Translations under genes and position numbers: made by a program
The notes under the pieces: model-generated
What the model was told of the DNA's origin: nothing
What the model saw: the letters and a program-made list of their open reading frames with translations, nothing else
The model's database searches: none
DNA from: Seohaeicola sp024304985
GTDB lineage: Bacteria > Pseudomonadota > Alphaproteobacteria > Rhodobacterales > Rhodobacteraceae
Length of the DNA: 64,000 nucleotides
Assembly: GCF_028802875.1 (NCBI RefSeq)
Contig: NZ_JARAMP010000001.1
Location: 1-64,000, forward strand
Direction of reading: 5' to 3'
Part shown: piece by piece, positions 47,299-56,725 of the stretch
Position numbering within the stretch: the stretch's first letter is position 1
Layout of the letters: each line of letters opens with the position of its first letter

Positions 47299-49692
47299 CT
47301 ATAGCAGAAAGGCGTCATGCAGCGCCGTGGACAACGCCAGAATGTCGCCATGCAGCGTCTTCAAGGCTTCGCTGTCGAGTGTCTCGACGGTGTGGAGCGC
47401 CACCCGCGTGTCCAGTTCCAGAACGCGACGTTCGAATTCGGTGATCTGCGCTTCGGGGCGGTGGGCGGCGAGATCGTCGACACGGTTGCGTATGGCCATC
47501 AGGTGAAACCGGATCGAGCGCGGGTTCTGCGGGTCAAGGGCGAGCATGTCGATGACGCTGCTGCGGGTGGTCGTGACGGCATAGCGCTGGCGGTGGATCA
47601 TGATGCTGTCGCCGAATTCGATGGCCAGATCCAGCGCGCCATCCGGGGCCTTGGGCGCGGTGGTCACGGCCAGAAGGTCCGCCATCATCGCTGCGCGTTC
47701 CAGCGAACGCCCGATGGTCAGGAATTGCCAGCCCGCCGCGCGATACATGTTCTCGTGCACCAAGCCCGAGAAGCCTGCGATCTTGCGCAGAAGCACGCTC
47801 ATCACAAGCGCGGCGTCCGTCCCCAGCTCGGCGGTCTGGGCGATGCGGCCCATGGATTTTTCAAGATCCTTGAGCGCGGCCCAGCCATCGACCGAGAAAC
47901 GGTCGCGGATCTGGCTGGCGCTGTTGACGGCAGAGGCCAGCGTTCCGCGCAGCCCGTCGGGAAGTGGTTGCCCCGGGTCGATCCCCAAGGCGCGCAGACG
48001 GTCGCGGATCAGCGCCAGCAGCGGTTCGGTCGCGGCCTCGTCCAGTCGGCTGTGATAGGCGCGGGTCAGGCGCAGGATACCCTCTGTGCGTTCCACATAG
48101 CGGCCAAGCCAGAACAGGTTGTCTGCCGCGCGTGACGGAAGCGGACCAAGCTGTGCGCGTTGAAAGGGCGTGTCGGGCGGGGTCAGCATCGAAACGGGTT
48201 CGACCGCTGTATCGCTGACGACCCAGACATCGGCCACGGCCCCGCCCTGCCCCATGGCGATGGCGGTCGCGTCCGAACCGGTCCCGATGCGGCCAAAGCC
48301 GCCGGGCATGACCTGCCAGCCCTGCGGTGTGCGGGCGAGAAAGACACGGATCGTCATCGGACGGGGCACAAGGGTGCCATTTTCGAATACGGGGGTGGTG
48401 GACAGGGTCACCATCTCCTGCCCGACAAGCTGCGCTGCGTGGGCCGTCAGCCATGCGTCCAGATCGCCCCCCTCGCCCCCGCGCAATTGCCCGCCGATGG
48501 CATGGATGGCTTTGGTTTCGAACGGCATCCGGGTGGACAGGGCCGGTCCGATCATCATCCGCGCGGCATTGGCGCGGACATGGGCCAGTTCCGCAGGCTG
48601 ACCGCACCACCAGGTGGCCACGTTGGGCAGGGCCAGCGGCTGCCCGGTCAGATGGCGGCTGATGCGGGGCAGGAAGGCCATCAGCGCCTGAGTTTCCAGC
48701 ACACCTGCGCCCAGCGCGTTGACCATCGTCACCTGCCCCTGACGGATCGCCGAGACAAGACCGGGGGTGCCGATCTGTGACTGCGCGGCCAGTTCCAGCG
48801 GATCGGTCCAGATCGAGTCCATCCGCCGCCACAGCACCTCGACCGGGACAAGCCCTTGCACGGTACGGACCTGAAGGCGGCCTTGATCTACCGTCAGATC
48901 CTCGCCCGCAAGGAGGCTGAGGCCGAGGTAGCGCGCGATATAGGCCTGTTCGTAATAGGTGTCGGTCAGCGGACCCGGTGTAAGGATGCCGATGCGTGCG
49001 GCGGGATCGCTGCACAGGTGATCCAGACCTTCGCGGAAGGCGCGGAAGAACCCGGCAAGGCGGTGCACATTGGTCTGGCGGAACAGATCCGGAAAGACGC
49101 GGGAGGTAGCGACACGGTTCTCCAGCGCAAAGCCGGCACCAGAGGGGGCGTCGGTGCGGTCCGACAGCACCCACCAGCGCCCGTCGGGACCGCGTCCGAT
49201 CTCGAACCCCACGAAATGCAGGAAGTGGCCGGAGCGGGGTTTGACCCCCACCATCGGGCGCAGCCATTCAGGGCTTTGCGCGATCAGGCTGGCGGGAAGA
49301 TGCCCCTTGGCCACCAGATGGTTGTCACCATAGAGATCGGCGACCACCTGCTCCAGCAGATCAGCGCGCTGGATGAGGCCCGCGCTGATCTTGGTCCATT
49401 CCGCCTCGGGCAGGATGATCGGCACGGGGCTGAAGGGCCAGTCGCGCCCTGAGAGGGTGGTGTCGCCGTAGCTGCGGAAAAAGACGCCTGCATCGGCCAG
49501 ATACTGATCGCCGCGCGCGAAATCATGGGCGATCTCGTCCGGTTTCAGGCGCGATAGATGGGCCAGCAGACCGGCCCAGCCGGGCCGCATGCGTCCGTTT
49601 TCGTCGCAAAGCTCGTCCGGCACGCCCGGCAGGGGGCGATATCGCTGGAACAGGGGAACGCCTCCGTCCGTTGGATGCGCCAGAGAGGCCAT
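47299..49692 (-). CDS. Circularly permuted ATP-grasp type 2 / alpha-E (DUF403) fusion protein
   Basis: A 797-aa two-domain protein. The N-terminal part (about 1-480) is a circularly permuted ATP-grasp ligase: FFRSYGDTTLSGRDWPFSP, GRWWVLSDRTDAPSGAGFAL, GILTPGPLTDTYYEQAYIAR. The C-terminal part (about 490-797) is the helical alpha-E domain beginning LPSRAADNLFWLGRYVERTE. These domains are often separate genes, and here they are fused. The ligase would join an amino acid or peptide to an amine using ATP. The end of the large gene upstream touches its start codon. Confidence 0.9.
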   Translation of the reverse strand: MASLAHPTDGGVPLFQRYRPLPGVPDELCDENGRMRPGWAGLLAHLSRLKPDEIAHDFARGDQYLADAGVFFRSYGDTTLSGRDWPFSPVPIILPEAEWTKISAGLIQRADLLEQVVADLYGDNHLVAKGHLPASLIAQSPEWLRPMVGVKPRSGHFLHFVGFEIGRGPDGRWWVLSDRTDAPSGAGFALENRVATSRVFPDLFRQTNVHRLAGFFRAFREGLDHLCSDPAARIGILTPGPLTDTYYEQAYIARYLGLSLLAGEDLTVDQGRLQVRTVQGLVPVEVLWRRMDSIWTDPLELAAQSQIGTPGLVSAIRQGQVTMVNALGAGVLETQALMAFLPRISRHLTGQPLALPNVATWWCGQPAELAHVRANAARMMIGPALSTRMPFETKAIHAIGGQLRGGEGGDLDAWLTAHAAQLVGQEMVTLSTTPVFENGTLVPRPMTIRVFLARTPQGWQVMPGGFGRIGTGSDATAIAMGQGGAVADVWVVSDTAVEPVSMLTPPDTPFQRAQLGPLPSRAADNLFWLGRYVERTEGILRLTRAYHSRLDEAATEPLLALIRDRLRALGIDPGQPLPDGLRGTLASAVNSASQIRDRFSVDGWAALKDLEKSMGRIAQTAELGTDAALVMSVLLRKIAGFSGLVHENMYRAAGWQFLTIGRSLERAAMMADLLAVTTAPKAPDGALDLAIEFGDSIMIHRQRYAVTTTRSSVIDMLALDPQNPRSIRFHLMAIRNRVDDLAAHRPEAQITEFERRVLELDTRVALHTVETLDSEALKTLHGDILALSTALHDAFLL

Positions 49693-52600
49693 CAGATCCC
49701 CGCCGCCCGCCGCAGGTCGAGGGTCATCGGTGCCTCGGAATGCGGTGTTTCCGGCACCGGCTCATAAAAGCCCCCCGTATGGCCATGCGGCTCGAACCGG
49801 GCCAGCCGCCGCGCCTCGGCCTCGTTGCCGTTCACGGGGAAGGTGTCGTAGTTGCGCCCGCCGGGGTGGGCTACGTGATAGGTGCAGCCACCGAGCGCGC
49901 GGCCTGTCCAATTGTCGTAGATGTCGAAGGTCAGCGGTGCATTGACCGGCAGGGCGGGATGCAGCGCCAAAGGTGGCTGCCATGCCTTGAAGCGGACGCC
50001 CGCGACGCTGACGCCATTCGTGCCCGTCTTTTGCAGCGGCAGGCGGCGGCGGTTGCAGGTGACGGTGTAGCGATCAGGATCGGATGTGGTCAGTTTGGCT
50101 TGCAGACGCTCGACCGAGCTGTCGGTGTAGCGCACGGTGCCGCCGATGGCCCCGGTTTCGCCCATGACATGCCACGGCTCCAGCGCTTGGCGCAGTTCCA
50201 GGGTCACGCCCTCGACCGCCAGTTCGCCGCAGAAGGGGAAGCGGAATTCGGCCTGCGCCTTGAACCAGTCGGGGTTCAGGTCGAAGCCATGCTGGCGCAG
50301 GTCGGACAGCACTTCGAGGAAATCGGCCCAGACGAAATGCGGCAGCATGAAGCGATCCGACAGGGTGGTGCCCCAGCGGGTAAGGTTGCCTTTGATGGGG
50401 CTGGCCCACATCCGCGCGATCAGGGCGCGGATCAGGAGTTGTTGGGCGAGGCTCATGCGCGGGTTGGGCGGCATCTCGAAGCCGCGGAATTCGACCAGAC
50501 CCAGCCGACCGGTGGGGCCATCGGGGGAGTAGAGCTTGTCAATGCAGATCTCGGCCCGGTGGGTGTTGCCGGTGACGTCCACCAACAGGTTGCGGAAAAG
50601 GCGGTCCACCAGCCAAGGCGCGGGTGGGGTGCCCTGCCCCGGCAACGGCACTTGGGCCAGCGCGATTTCCAGTTCGTAAAGCGCGTCCATCCGCGCCTCG
50701 TCAATCCGGGGGGCTTGGCTTGTGGGGCCGATGAAGAGGCCAGAGAAGAGGTAGGACAGTGAGGGGTGCCGCTGCCAATGCAGGATGAGGCTGGCCAGCA
50801 GATCGGGGCGGCGCAGGAAGGGGCTGTCGCCGGGGGTGGACCCGCCGACCACAACGTGGTTGCCACCGCCGGTGCCGGTGTGGCGACCGTCGATCATGAA
50901 CTTGTCGGCGCCGAGTTTGAGTTGGCGGGCTTCTTCATAGACCGCCTCGGTCGTGGCGACGCAGTCCTGCCATGTGTGGGCGGGGTGGATGTTCACCTCG
51001 ATCACGCCGGGATCGGGGGCGACGCGGATCACGTTCAGGCGCGGGTCATGCGGCGGGCCATAGCCTTCGATATGGACGGGCAGGCCCAGTTTCTTGGCGG
51101 CAGCTTCAGCGGCGGCAACCAGATCAAGATAGTCCTCGACCTGTTCGACGGGGGGCATGAAGACGCAGAGCCGCCCGTCGCGGGGTTCAACCGATACTGC
51201 GGTGCGGACCGCGCCGCCCAGTTCGCCGATGACCTGCTCGTTCCGGGTCTGGCCGGGTTCGGTGGCGGTGAAGCGTGTCGCTTGCGCGGGATGCTGCGCC
51301 GGTTCCGAGGCAGGACCATCCGCAGGCGTATGTGATGTGGCTGATCGTGCGTCGTCCGGCAGCGGGCCGCGATTGTCAAAAGGATCGGCGGGGATCACAT
51401 GGGGATACTGGGCCTCGGGGATATGCGGCAGGGCCGAGAGCGGCAGGCGATAGCCGACCGGGCTGTCGCCGGGGACAAGGAAGAGATGGCCGCGGCGCAG
51501 GGTCCATTTCTCGGACCGCCAGACACGGCCTGTGGCGCGGGCCTGCCAGCGTTGCACCGGCAGCACGAAACCGGATGGTTCTGTCAGGCCGCGTGCAAAG
51601 ACGCGGGCGATGCGGCTGCGTTCTTCGGGGTCTTTGAGTTCGGAATTCTGCGGTGTCACGTTTTCGGGCAGATTGCCTTCCTTGATGATCCATTCGGCGG
51701 GGTCTTCGAAAGCGGGCGTGACGTTTTCGGGCGGCACGCCCAATGCCTCGGCCATGGTTGACAGCAGCGCCGACGCCTGATCCGGGGTCACGGTCGCGTC
51801 GGTCTTTTCCGGGGCGATCAGGGCGGGGTCGGACCAGATCGGTGCGCCATCGGTGCGCCAGTAGAGCGAGAAGGTCCAGCGCGGCAGGCTTTCACCGGGA
51901 TACCATTTGCCCTGTCCGTAATGCAGGAATCCACCCGGCGCGAAACGGTCGCGCAGGCGGCGGATGAGGGCATCCGCAAAGATGCGTTTGGTGGGGCCGA
52001 CGGCTTCGGTGTTCCATTCAGGCGCTTCGAAATCGAGGGTCGAGACGAAGGTCGGCTCGCCGCCCATGGTCAGGCGCACGTCGCCTTGGCGCAGGGCTGC
52101 GTCCACTTTTTCGCCCAAGCTATTCAGTTCAGACCATGCCGCATCCGAGAAGGGTTTGGTGATGCGCGGATGTTCGGCCACGCGGGTCACGGTCATGTCG
52201 AAATCGAAGGTCACATTGGCCGCGCTGGCGAGGCCAGAGATGGGGGCTGCGTTGCGGTAATGCGGCGTGGCGGCCAGCGGCACATGGGATTCCCCCGCCA
52301 GAAGGCCCGATGTGGGGTCAAGCCCGATCCAGCCGGCGCCAGGCAGATAGACCTCGGCCCAGGCGTGCAGATCGGTGAAGTCATGGGTGGCCCCCACGGG
52401 ACCATCGACGGCGATCAGATCGGGCTTCAACTGGATGAGGTAGCCCGAGACGAAGCGCGCGGCAAAGCCCAGATGGCGCAGCGCCTGCACCAGAAGCCAG
52501 CTTGTGTCGCGGCAGGAGCCCTTGGCCAGTTCCAGTGTCTGTTCCGGGGTCTGCACGCCCGGTTCCAGCCGGATGACATAGCCGATCTCCTGCGCAAGCC

Positions 52601-53051
52601 GGGCGTTCAGGCCGACGATCATATCGACGGTGCGCATGGGATCGCGCGGGACAGTGGCCAGCCATGCCTGCAACAGCGGCCCGGCGGGTTCGGTGGTGCG
52701 GTAGATCACCAGATCCTCGGCCACATCCTCGGGGTAGGTGAAGGGCCAGGTATCGGCCGATTCCTCGACAAAGAAATCGAACGGGTTGTAGACGGTCATG
52801 TCAGCGGTCAGATCGACCTCGATCTTCAGCTCGCGCACGGGCTCGGGAAAGACATAGCGGGCCAGCCAGTTGCCATAGGGGTCCTGCTGGTAGTTCACGA
52901 AGTGATTGGCCGGGCTGACCTTCAGCGCGTGCGACACGACCCTTGTCCGACTATGCGGCGCCGGGCGCAGGCGGATGATCTGCGGTCCAAGGCTGACCGG
53001 GCGGTCATATTGGTAATGGGTCAGGTGATGAATGCTGGCAAGGATGGACAT
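49692..53051 (-). CDS. Transglutaminase / DUF2126 large fusion protein
   Basis: A protein of about 1,119 aa. The N-terminal third is a transglutaminase-like domain with Cys in LELAKGSCRDTSWLLVQAL, His in DLHAWAEVYLPGAGW and Asp in IGLDPTSG. The rest is the DUF2126 region, with LTMGGEPTFVSTLDFEAPEW, HYGQGKWYPGESLPRW, GGGNHVVVGGSTPGDSPFLR and FRGFEMPPNPRMSLAQQLL. The latter are glutamine-synthetase-like in character, suggesting a second ligase. ATG 53051 is preferred to an in-frame GTG two codons earlier. First gene of the three-gene ligase module. Confidence 0.9.
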   Translation of the reverse strand: MSILASIHHLTHYQYDRPVSLGPQIIRLRPAPHSRTRVVSHALKVSPANHFVNYQQDPYGNWLARYVFPEPVRELKIEVDLTADMTVYNPFDFFVEESADTWPFTYPEDVAEDLVIYRTTEPAGPLLQAWLATVPRDPMRTVDMIVGLNARLAQEIGYVIRLEPGVQTPEQTLELAKGSCRDTSWLLVQALRHLGFAARFVSGYLIQLKPDLIAVDGPVGATHDFTDLHAWAEVYLPGAGWIGLDPTSGLLAGESHVPLAATPHYRNAAPISGLASAANVTFDFDMTVTRVAEHPRITKPFSDAAWSELNSLGEKVDAALRQGDVRLTMGGEPTFVSTLDFEAPEWNTEAVGPTKRIFADALIRRLRDRFAPGGFLHYGQGKWYPGESLPRWTFSLYWRTDGAPIWSDPALIAPEKTDATVTPDQASALLSTMAEALGVPPENVTPAFEDPAEWIIKEGNLPENVTPQNSELKDPEERSRIARVFARGLTEPSGFVLPVQRWQARATGRVWRSEKWTLRRGHLFLVPGDSPVGYRLPLSALPHIPEAQYPHVIPADPFDNRGPLPDDARSATSHTPADGPASEPAQHPAQATRFTATEPGQTRNEQVIGELGGAVRTAVSVEPRDGRLCVFMPPVEQVEDYLDLVAAAEAAAKKLGLPVHIEGYGPPHDPRLNVIRVAPDPGVIEVNIHPAHTWQDCVATTEAVYEEARQLKLGADKFMIDGRHTGTGGGNHVVVGGSTPGDSPFLRRPDLLASLILHWQRHPSLSYLFSGLFIGPTSQAPRIDEARMDALYELEIALAQVPLPGQGTPPAPWLVDRLFRNLLVDVTGNTHRAEICIDKLYSPDGPTGRLGLVEFRGFEMPPNPRMSLAQQLLIRALIARMWASPIKGNLTRWGTTLSDRFMLPHFVWADFLEVLSDLRQHGFDLNPDWFKAQAEFRFPFCGELAVEGVTLELRQALEPWHVMGETGAIGGTVRYTDSSVERLQAKLTTSDPDRYTVTCNRRRLPLQKTGTNGVSVAGVRFKAWQPPLALHPALPVNAPLTFDIYDNWTGRALGGCTYHVAHPGGRNYDTFPVNGNEAEARRLARFEPHGHTGGFYEPVPETPHSEAPMTLDLRRAAGI

Positions 53052-53172
53052 GGGCACCTTTGGGGTCAGGGCTGCCCCCTCGTTTTTTCACAGCCCCCCC
53101 TGTCATACCATCACAAACTGCGCGGAGGCCCGGATTAACCCTTATCCGCCTGAATTTCCGGCATTCGGCCTG

Positions 53173-53868
53173 TCAGCCCTGGTGCAACCTGTGGCGCTGT
53201 TGGCCGTCCGCATCAAAGTTTGCCGGATCGAGCCAAGCCGCGAATCCCGCGCGCAGGCGGGACCATTCGCTGTCGATGATGGAAAACCACGCCGTGTCCC
53301 GGTTGCGTCCCTTGTAGGTGATGGCTTGCCGGAAGGTGCCTTCATAGGTGAAACCCAGCCGCAGCGCCGCGCGACGCGACGGTTCGTTCAGCGCGTCACA
53401 TTTCCATTCATAGCGGCGATAGCCCAGTTCGTCGAAGGCGCGGGACATGAGCAGAAACATCGCTTCGGTCGCGGCGCGGGTCTGGGACAGGGCGGGGGAG
53501 AAGTTGATATTGCCCACCTCGATCACGCCATGGGCCGGGTCGATCCGCATCAGGCTGGCGACCCCCAAGGGTGTGCCGTTCACAAGGATCGTGTGGAAAA
53601 GCGGATCATCGGTCAGGCAGGTCGCGTCCATCCATGCGCGGTAAGCGGCCAGATCGGCAAAGGGGCCGGCGGGCAGATAGGTCCAGATGCGGCCTTCGGA
53701 ATCGGCGGAATAGGCGTGGAAAAGGGCGCTGGCATGAGCCTCTGGATCGAGTGGCACCACGTCGCACCATTGCCCCTGCATCGCGGTGCGTGGCGGGCGC
53801 GGGCGTGGCAGGGTGATCGTCAGGGGTGCGCCAATCGGCTGGCCCAGAGCGTTCAAATGATCGGTCAT
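53173..53868 (-). CDS. GNAT-family N-acetyltransferase, RimJ/RimL-like
   Basis: A 231-aa acetyltransferase. The conserved core includes GVIEVGNINFSPALSQTRAATEA (split as GVIEVGNINFSPAL and SQTRAATEAMFLL), the acetyl-CoA region YRRYEWKCDALNEPSRRAALRLGF and YEGTFRQAITYKGRNRDTAW. It lies 121 bases upstream of the transglutaminase/DUF2126 gene in the same direction. It might modify the product of that module, but this is only a matter of proximity. Confidence 0.85.
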   Translation of the reverse strand: MTDHLNALGQPIGAPLTITLPRPRPPRTAMQGQWCDVVPLDPEAHASALFHAYSADSEGRIWTYLPAGPFADLAAYRAWMDATCLTDDPLFHTILVNGTPLGVASLMRIDPAHGVIEVGNINFSPALSQTRAATEAMFLLMSRAFDELGYRRYEWKCDALNEPSRRAALRLGFTYEGTFRQAITYKGRNRDTAWFSIIDSEWSRLRAGFAAWLDPANFDADGQQRHRLHQG

Positions 53869-53945
53869 GCTTTGGCCCTTTGCGCTGATGCTTTGGAACA
53901 GGCTAGCCTTTGCGCGCCCCGGAAGGACAGTGCCAGTTTTCCCGG

Positions 53946-54854
53946 TCAGCTACGTCCAACAAACTCGAACGAGAATTGGCGGCGCGCGCCGGACGGTGGC
54001 TTGGGAAAGGGTGCTGCGCGGCGGATATGGTCCACTGCCACCTGATCCAGATCGGTCGAGCCGGAGCTTTGCAGCACCTTGACGGACGCCAGCGCGCCAG
54101 CGTCCGAGATCGAGAAGGCCACGACGGTGCGTCCCCGTGCCGGGGCGCGGGCCTTGCGGGTGCGGCTGATCTGGGTCAGCACGGCGCGACCGTAGCTGGC
54201 GCTGGCAGCGGCCCCGCCATCGCCCTGTGCGGTCGCTTGGCGGGATGGGGCGGTTGCGGCTTTGGCGGTTTCCTGTCCGGTGGCAGTGCCGCGGGTGGCG
54301 TTGCGGTCGGCATTGCCCTGCGGCTGCGGCGTGGCGCGGGTTTGCCGGCGCGGTGCCGGTTCGGCTGTGGCGCGGTGCGCGGCCACCTGCGTTGCGGGCC
54401 GATCCGGGCGGGATTGCGGGCGCAGGGATTGATCGGGGGCGGCGGTGTCGCTTTCCGGTGCGGGGGCTATGGTCCCGTTCGGGGTGACGGGCGTTGCGGC
54501 GTGGGGCGTTGCAACTGGCGTTAGCGCCGCCATCTGCGGGTCCTTCACGGAAGGAATTGTTTCGGCCACTGGCACGGGGGATGCCTGAACCGGAGGGACA
54601 GGCGCGGTTTGCCTGACTGCGGGGATCGTTCTGGCCGTGGGTTCGGGCCTTGCCGTGTCGGGCGGCGGGGCGGCAAAGGCGGCACCCTGCGCCATATCGG
54701 CGAAACTGTCGCCCAATGTTGGCAGGGAGTCTGCGGCGCCGCCTTGCAGGGCGACATCGGTCTGAGGGGTCAATCCGATGAAACCGGCGGCATGCAGCCC
54801 ACCGGAGAGGGTCAGGGCAAGGGTTGCAACGGTGAACTGGCGCAAACGGGTCAT
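53946..54854 (-). CDS. tonB: TonB-type energy transducer
   Basis: A 302-aa protein with one N-terminal membrane anchor (FTVATLALTLSGGLHAAGFIG). A long Pro/Ala/Thr-rich spacer of about 150 residues follows, then a C-terminal TonB domain (YGRAVLTQISRTRKARAP, GRTVVAFSISDAGALASVKV, LDQVAVDHIRRAAPFPKPP, FSFEFVGRS). It ends the exbB-exbD-exbD-tonB cluster and overlaps the second exbD by four bases. It passes proton-motive force to the outer-membrane heme receptor encoded upstream. Confidence 0.9.
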   Translation of the reverse strand: MTRLRQFTVATLALTLSGGLHAAGFIGLTPQTDVALQGGAADSLPTLGDSFADMAQGAAFAAPPPDTARPEPTARTIPAVRQTAPVPPVQASPVPVAETIPSVKDPQMAALTPVATPHAATPVTPNGTIAPAPESDTAAPDQSLRPQSRPDRPATQVAAHRATAEPAPRRQTRATPQPQGNADRNATRGTATGQETAKAATAPSRQATAQGDGGAAASASYGRAVLTQISRTRKARAPARGRTVVAFSISDAGALASVKVLQSSGSTDLDQVAVDHIRRAAPFPKPPSGARRQFSFEFVGRS

Positions 54855-55240
54855 GGTATGCTCCTCTCTGCAACGATGCGCAACTCGGTCGCGCCGGCGG
54901 CGCGCAGGGTGCTGGCCAGCGTGATCAGGGCGGCGGCGGGGGCATCACGGTCAGGCATGATGCGGGCGACGCCCTGCGTCTCGGGCGGCAGCGACGCGAC
55001 ATAGGCGGCGGGATCGGCGGGCGCGCCTTGCCAGATCACGGTGCCTGCGGCGGTCATCGTCAGGACGTCGGGCGGGACCACTGGGTCGGCCTGTGCCAGT
55101 TGCACCAGCCGCAGATCTGCGGGCGGGGGCGCGGCGATGGTGCCTGCGACCAGAAAGAACATCAGCATCAGGAAGACCACGTTGATCAAGGTGATCGTCG
55201 GATCGGCGCGGCGGCGCTGATATGGGTGGCGGCGCGGCAT
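54851..55240 (-). CDS. exbD: ExbD/TolR-type biopolymer transport protein (second copy)
   Basis: A 129-aa protein with a basic cytoplasmic start (MPRRHPYQRRRADPT), one membrane span (ITLINVVFLMLMFFLVAGTI) and a periplasmic domain. In ExbD the key membrane Asp lies in a LIDVxF motif. Here the equivalent reads LINVVF, so the proton-carrying Asp is replaced by Asn. The adjacent first copy keeps LIDVIF. The start overlaps the first copy's stop by one base. Confidence 0.85.
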   Translation of the reverse strand: MPRRHPYQRRRADPTITLINVVFLMLMFFLVAGTIAAPPPADLRLVQLAQADPVVPPDVLTMTAAGTVIWQGAPADPAAYVASLPPETQGVARIMPDRDAPAAALITLASTLRAAGATELRIVAERSIP

Positions 55241-55614
55241 CAGCCCAGCACCTGCACGCGCAGCCCCGGTTGGCGGCGCAGATGGGCCAGAAGATCGGCC
55301 AGACGCTGTGCCGTCACGCCGGGAGCAAGGCTGATCAGGACCTGCGGGTCCTTTTGTCCCAATCCGGTGATGCGATCCGTCACTCTGTCCAGCGGTGCGC
55401 CTTGACCGTTCACTGTCACCTCCTCCGGGGCGAGACGCAGGAAGATGGGCGCGGTTTGCGCCGTGCCTGTGCCGCCGCCGCCTGCCATGAGCGGCAGTTC
55501 GGCGGTGCGGGTGAAGGTTGTGGTCAGCATGAAGAACAACAGCAGCAGAAAGATCACGTCGATGAGCGAGGTCAGCGACAATGTGCGGCGGCGGAAGGGG
55601 GCGCGCGCGGCCAT
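55240..55614 (-). CDS. exbD: ExbD/TolR-type biopolymer transport protein (first copy)
   Basis: A 124-aa protein with the typical RRTLSLTSLIDVIFLLLLFFML span carrying the conserved proton-carrying Asp (SLIDVIFLLLLF). A periplasmic domain ends in LLAHLRRQPGLRVQVLG. With ExbB it forms the motor that energises TonB. It begins two bases after exbB. Confidence 0.88.
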   Translation of the reverse strand: MAARAPFRRRTLSLTSLIDVIFLLLLFFMLTTTFTRTAELPLMAGGGGTGTAQTAPIFLRLAPEEVTVNGQGAPLDRVTDRITGLGQKDPQVLISLAPGVTAQRLADLLAHLRRQPGLRVQVLG

Positions 55615-55616
55615 GG

Positions 55617-56291
55617 TCAGACTGGCGCTGCGCGACGGTCCGCGCGCGCAACCGGATCGGGCAGCGCGGGTTGCGGCAGCGCGGGACCACAGAGGGTTTC
55701 GACCATGGTGTCGGCCAGACGGCGGTGAGCGGCAATCCGCGCCTCGAAGGCGGTGAGGATCAGCGACACCGGCATGGCGATGGCCAGTCCCACAGCGGTG
55801 GTCATCAGCGCGACCCAGATGCCGCCTGCCAGCAGCGAGGGATCGACCGAGGCCCCTGCCCCTTGCAGCGCCTGAAACGCCTCGATCATCCCCAGCACCG
55901 TGCCGAACAGACCCAGCAGCGGCGCGACCTGGGCCACCGCATCCAGAAAGCGCAGGCCGCTTTCGGCGCGGGCCAATTCGGCCTCGGCCTCGGCATGCAG
56001 GCGGTCGCGCAGGGTGGCGGGCGGGGCGGATGACGCCAGTGCCCGCAGCGCCAGACGGGACAGCGGATCATCCGTTTGCGCCAATGCGTCCCGGGCGGCA
56101 GCGCTCTGCCCTTGGGACAGTGGCACAAGCGCCGCCTGAAGCCGCGATGCGCGGCCAAGGCCCAGCATCCGCAGATGCGCGACTTTCCACAGGATCACGG
56201 CCCCGGCCAGAACCGACAGACCCAGCAGCACGGCCACGACCCAGCCGCCCAGTTCGATGAAGTCATTCAGCCTGACGGCCAGATCATGCAT
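55617..56291 (-). CDS. exbB: MotA/TolQ/ExbB proton channel protein
   Basis: A 224-aa membrane protein. Three spans are visible: VVAVLLGLSVLAGAVILWKV, then the pair AQVAPLLGLFGTVLGMIEAF and GGIWVALMTTAVGLAIAMPVS, which hold the conserved TolQ/ExbB signature. It is four bases downstream of a small secreted protein gene and upstream of the two exbD genes. Confidence 0.92.
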   Translation of the reverse strand: MHDLAVRLNDFIELGGWVVAVLLGLSVLAGAVILWKVAHLRMLGLGRASRLQAALVPLSQGQSAAARDALAQTDDPLSRLALRALASSAPPATLRDRLHAEAEAELARAESGLRFLDAVAQVAPLLGLFGTVLGMIEAFQALQGAGASVDPSLLAGGIWVALMTTAVGLAIAMPVSLILTAFEARIAAHRRLADTMVETLCGPALPQPALPDPVARADRRAAPV

Positions 56292-56295
56292 CAGA

Positions 56296-56715
56296 TCACC
56301 CCGAGATTGTGATGGTTTCGATACGGCTTGATACCGTCATGGCATCGGCGCAGGCCGCAGGCGCCAGCCCCGCGCCCGAGCAGGAGCCGACCGCGTTGAT
56401 CAGGACCTGCCCGATCCGGTCACAGGCCAGACCGGGCAGATCGAACTGCCGCACCCGGGGGCGCGTCTGCGGCAGGGTCTGAAAATCCAGCAGTGCGAGG
56501 CGATCCACCAGCCCCTCGGGCGTGAAGATCACCGCTTCGACCACGAGGGCCGAGACATCCGCCGCCAGCTTATTCGTGGCGACGAAGGTGACGCGGCATC
56601 CGCTGTCCTGTTCCGTCACCGCGTTCATTTCCAGCATAAGGGATGGCGCTTCCGCGTGGAGCGGTGCCCCTGCCAGACTGGCAGCCATCATGAGGGGAAA
56701 TGCGGATGCGCGCAT
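56296..56715 (-). CDS. Small secreted protein of the heme/TonB locus, unknown function
   Basis: A 139-aa protein with a signal peptide (MRASAFPLMMAASLAGAPLHA). The mature part is a likely beta-sandwich (LMLEMNAVTEQDSGCRVTFV, ALVVEAVIFTPEGL), with Cys residues that could form disulfides. ATG 56715 has GGGAGAA before it. It lies between the heme receptor and exbB, with 10- and 4-base spacers, so it belongs to the iron-uptake operon. It might be a periplasmic partner of the receptor or TonB. I do not recognise a named family. Confidence 0.7.
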   Translation of the reverse strand: MRASAFPLMMAASLAGAPLHAEAPSLMLEMNAVTEQDSGCRVTFVATNKLAADVSALVVEAVIFTPEGLVDRLALLDFQTLPQTRPRVRQFDLPGLACDRIGQVLINAVGSCSGAGLAPAACADAMTVSSRIETITISG

Positions 56716-56725
56716 CGGTTTCTCC

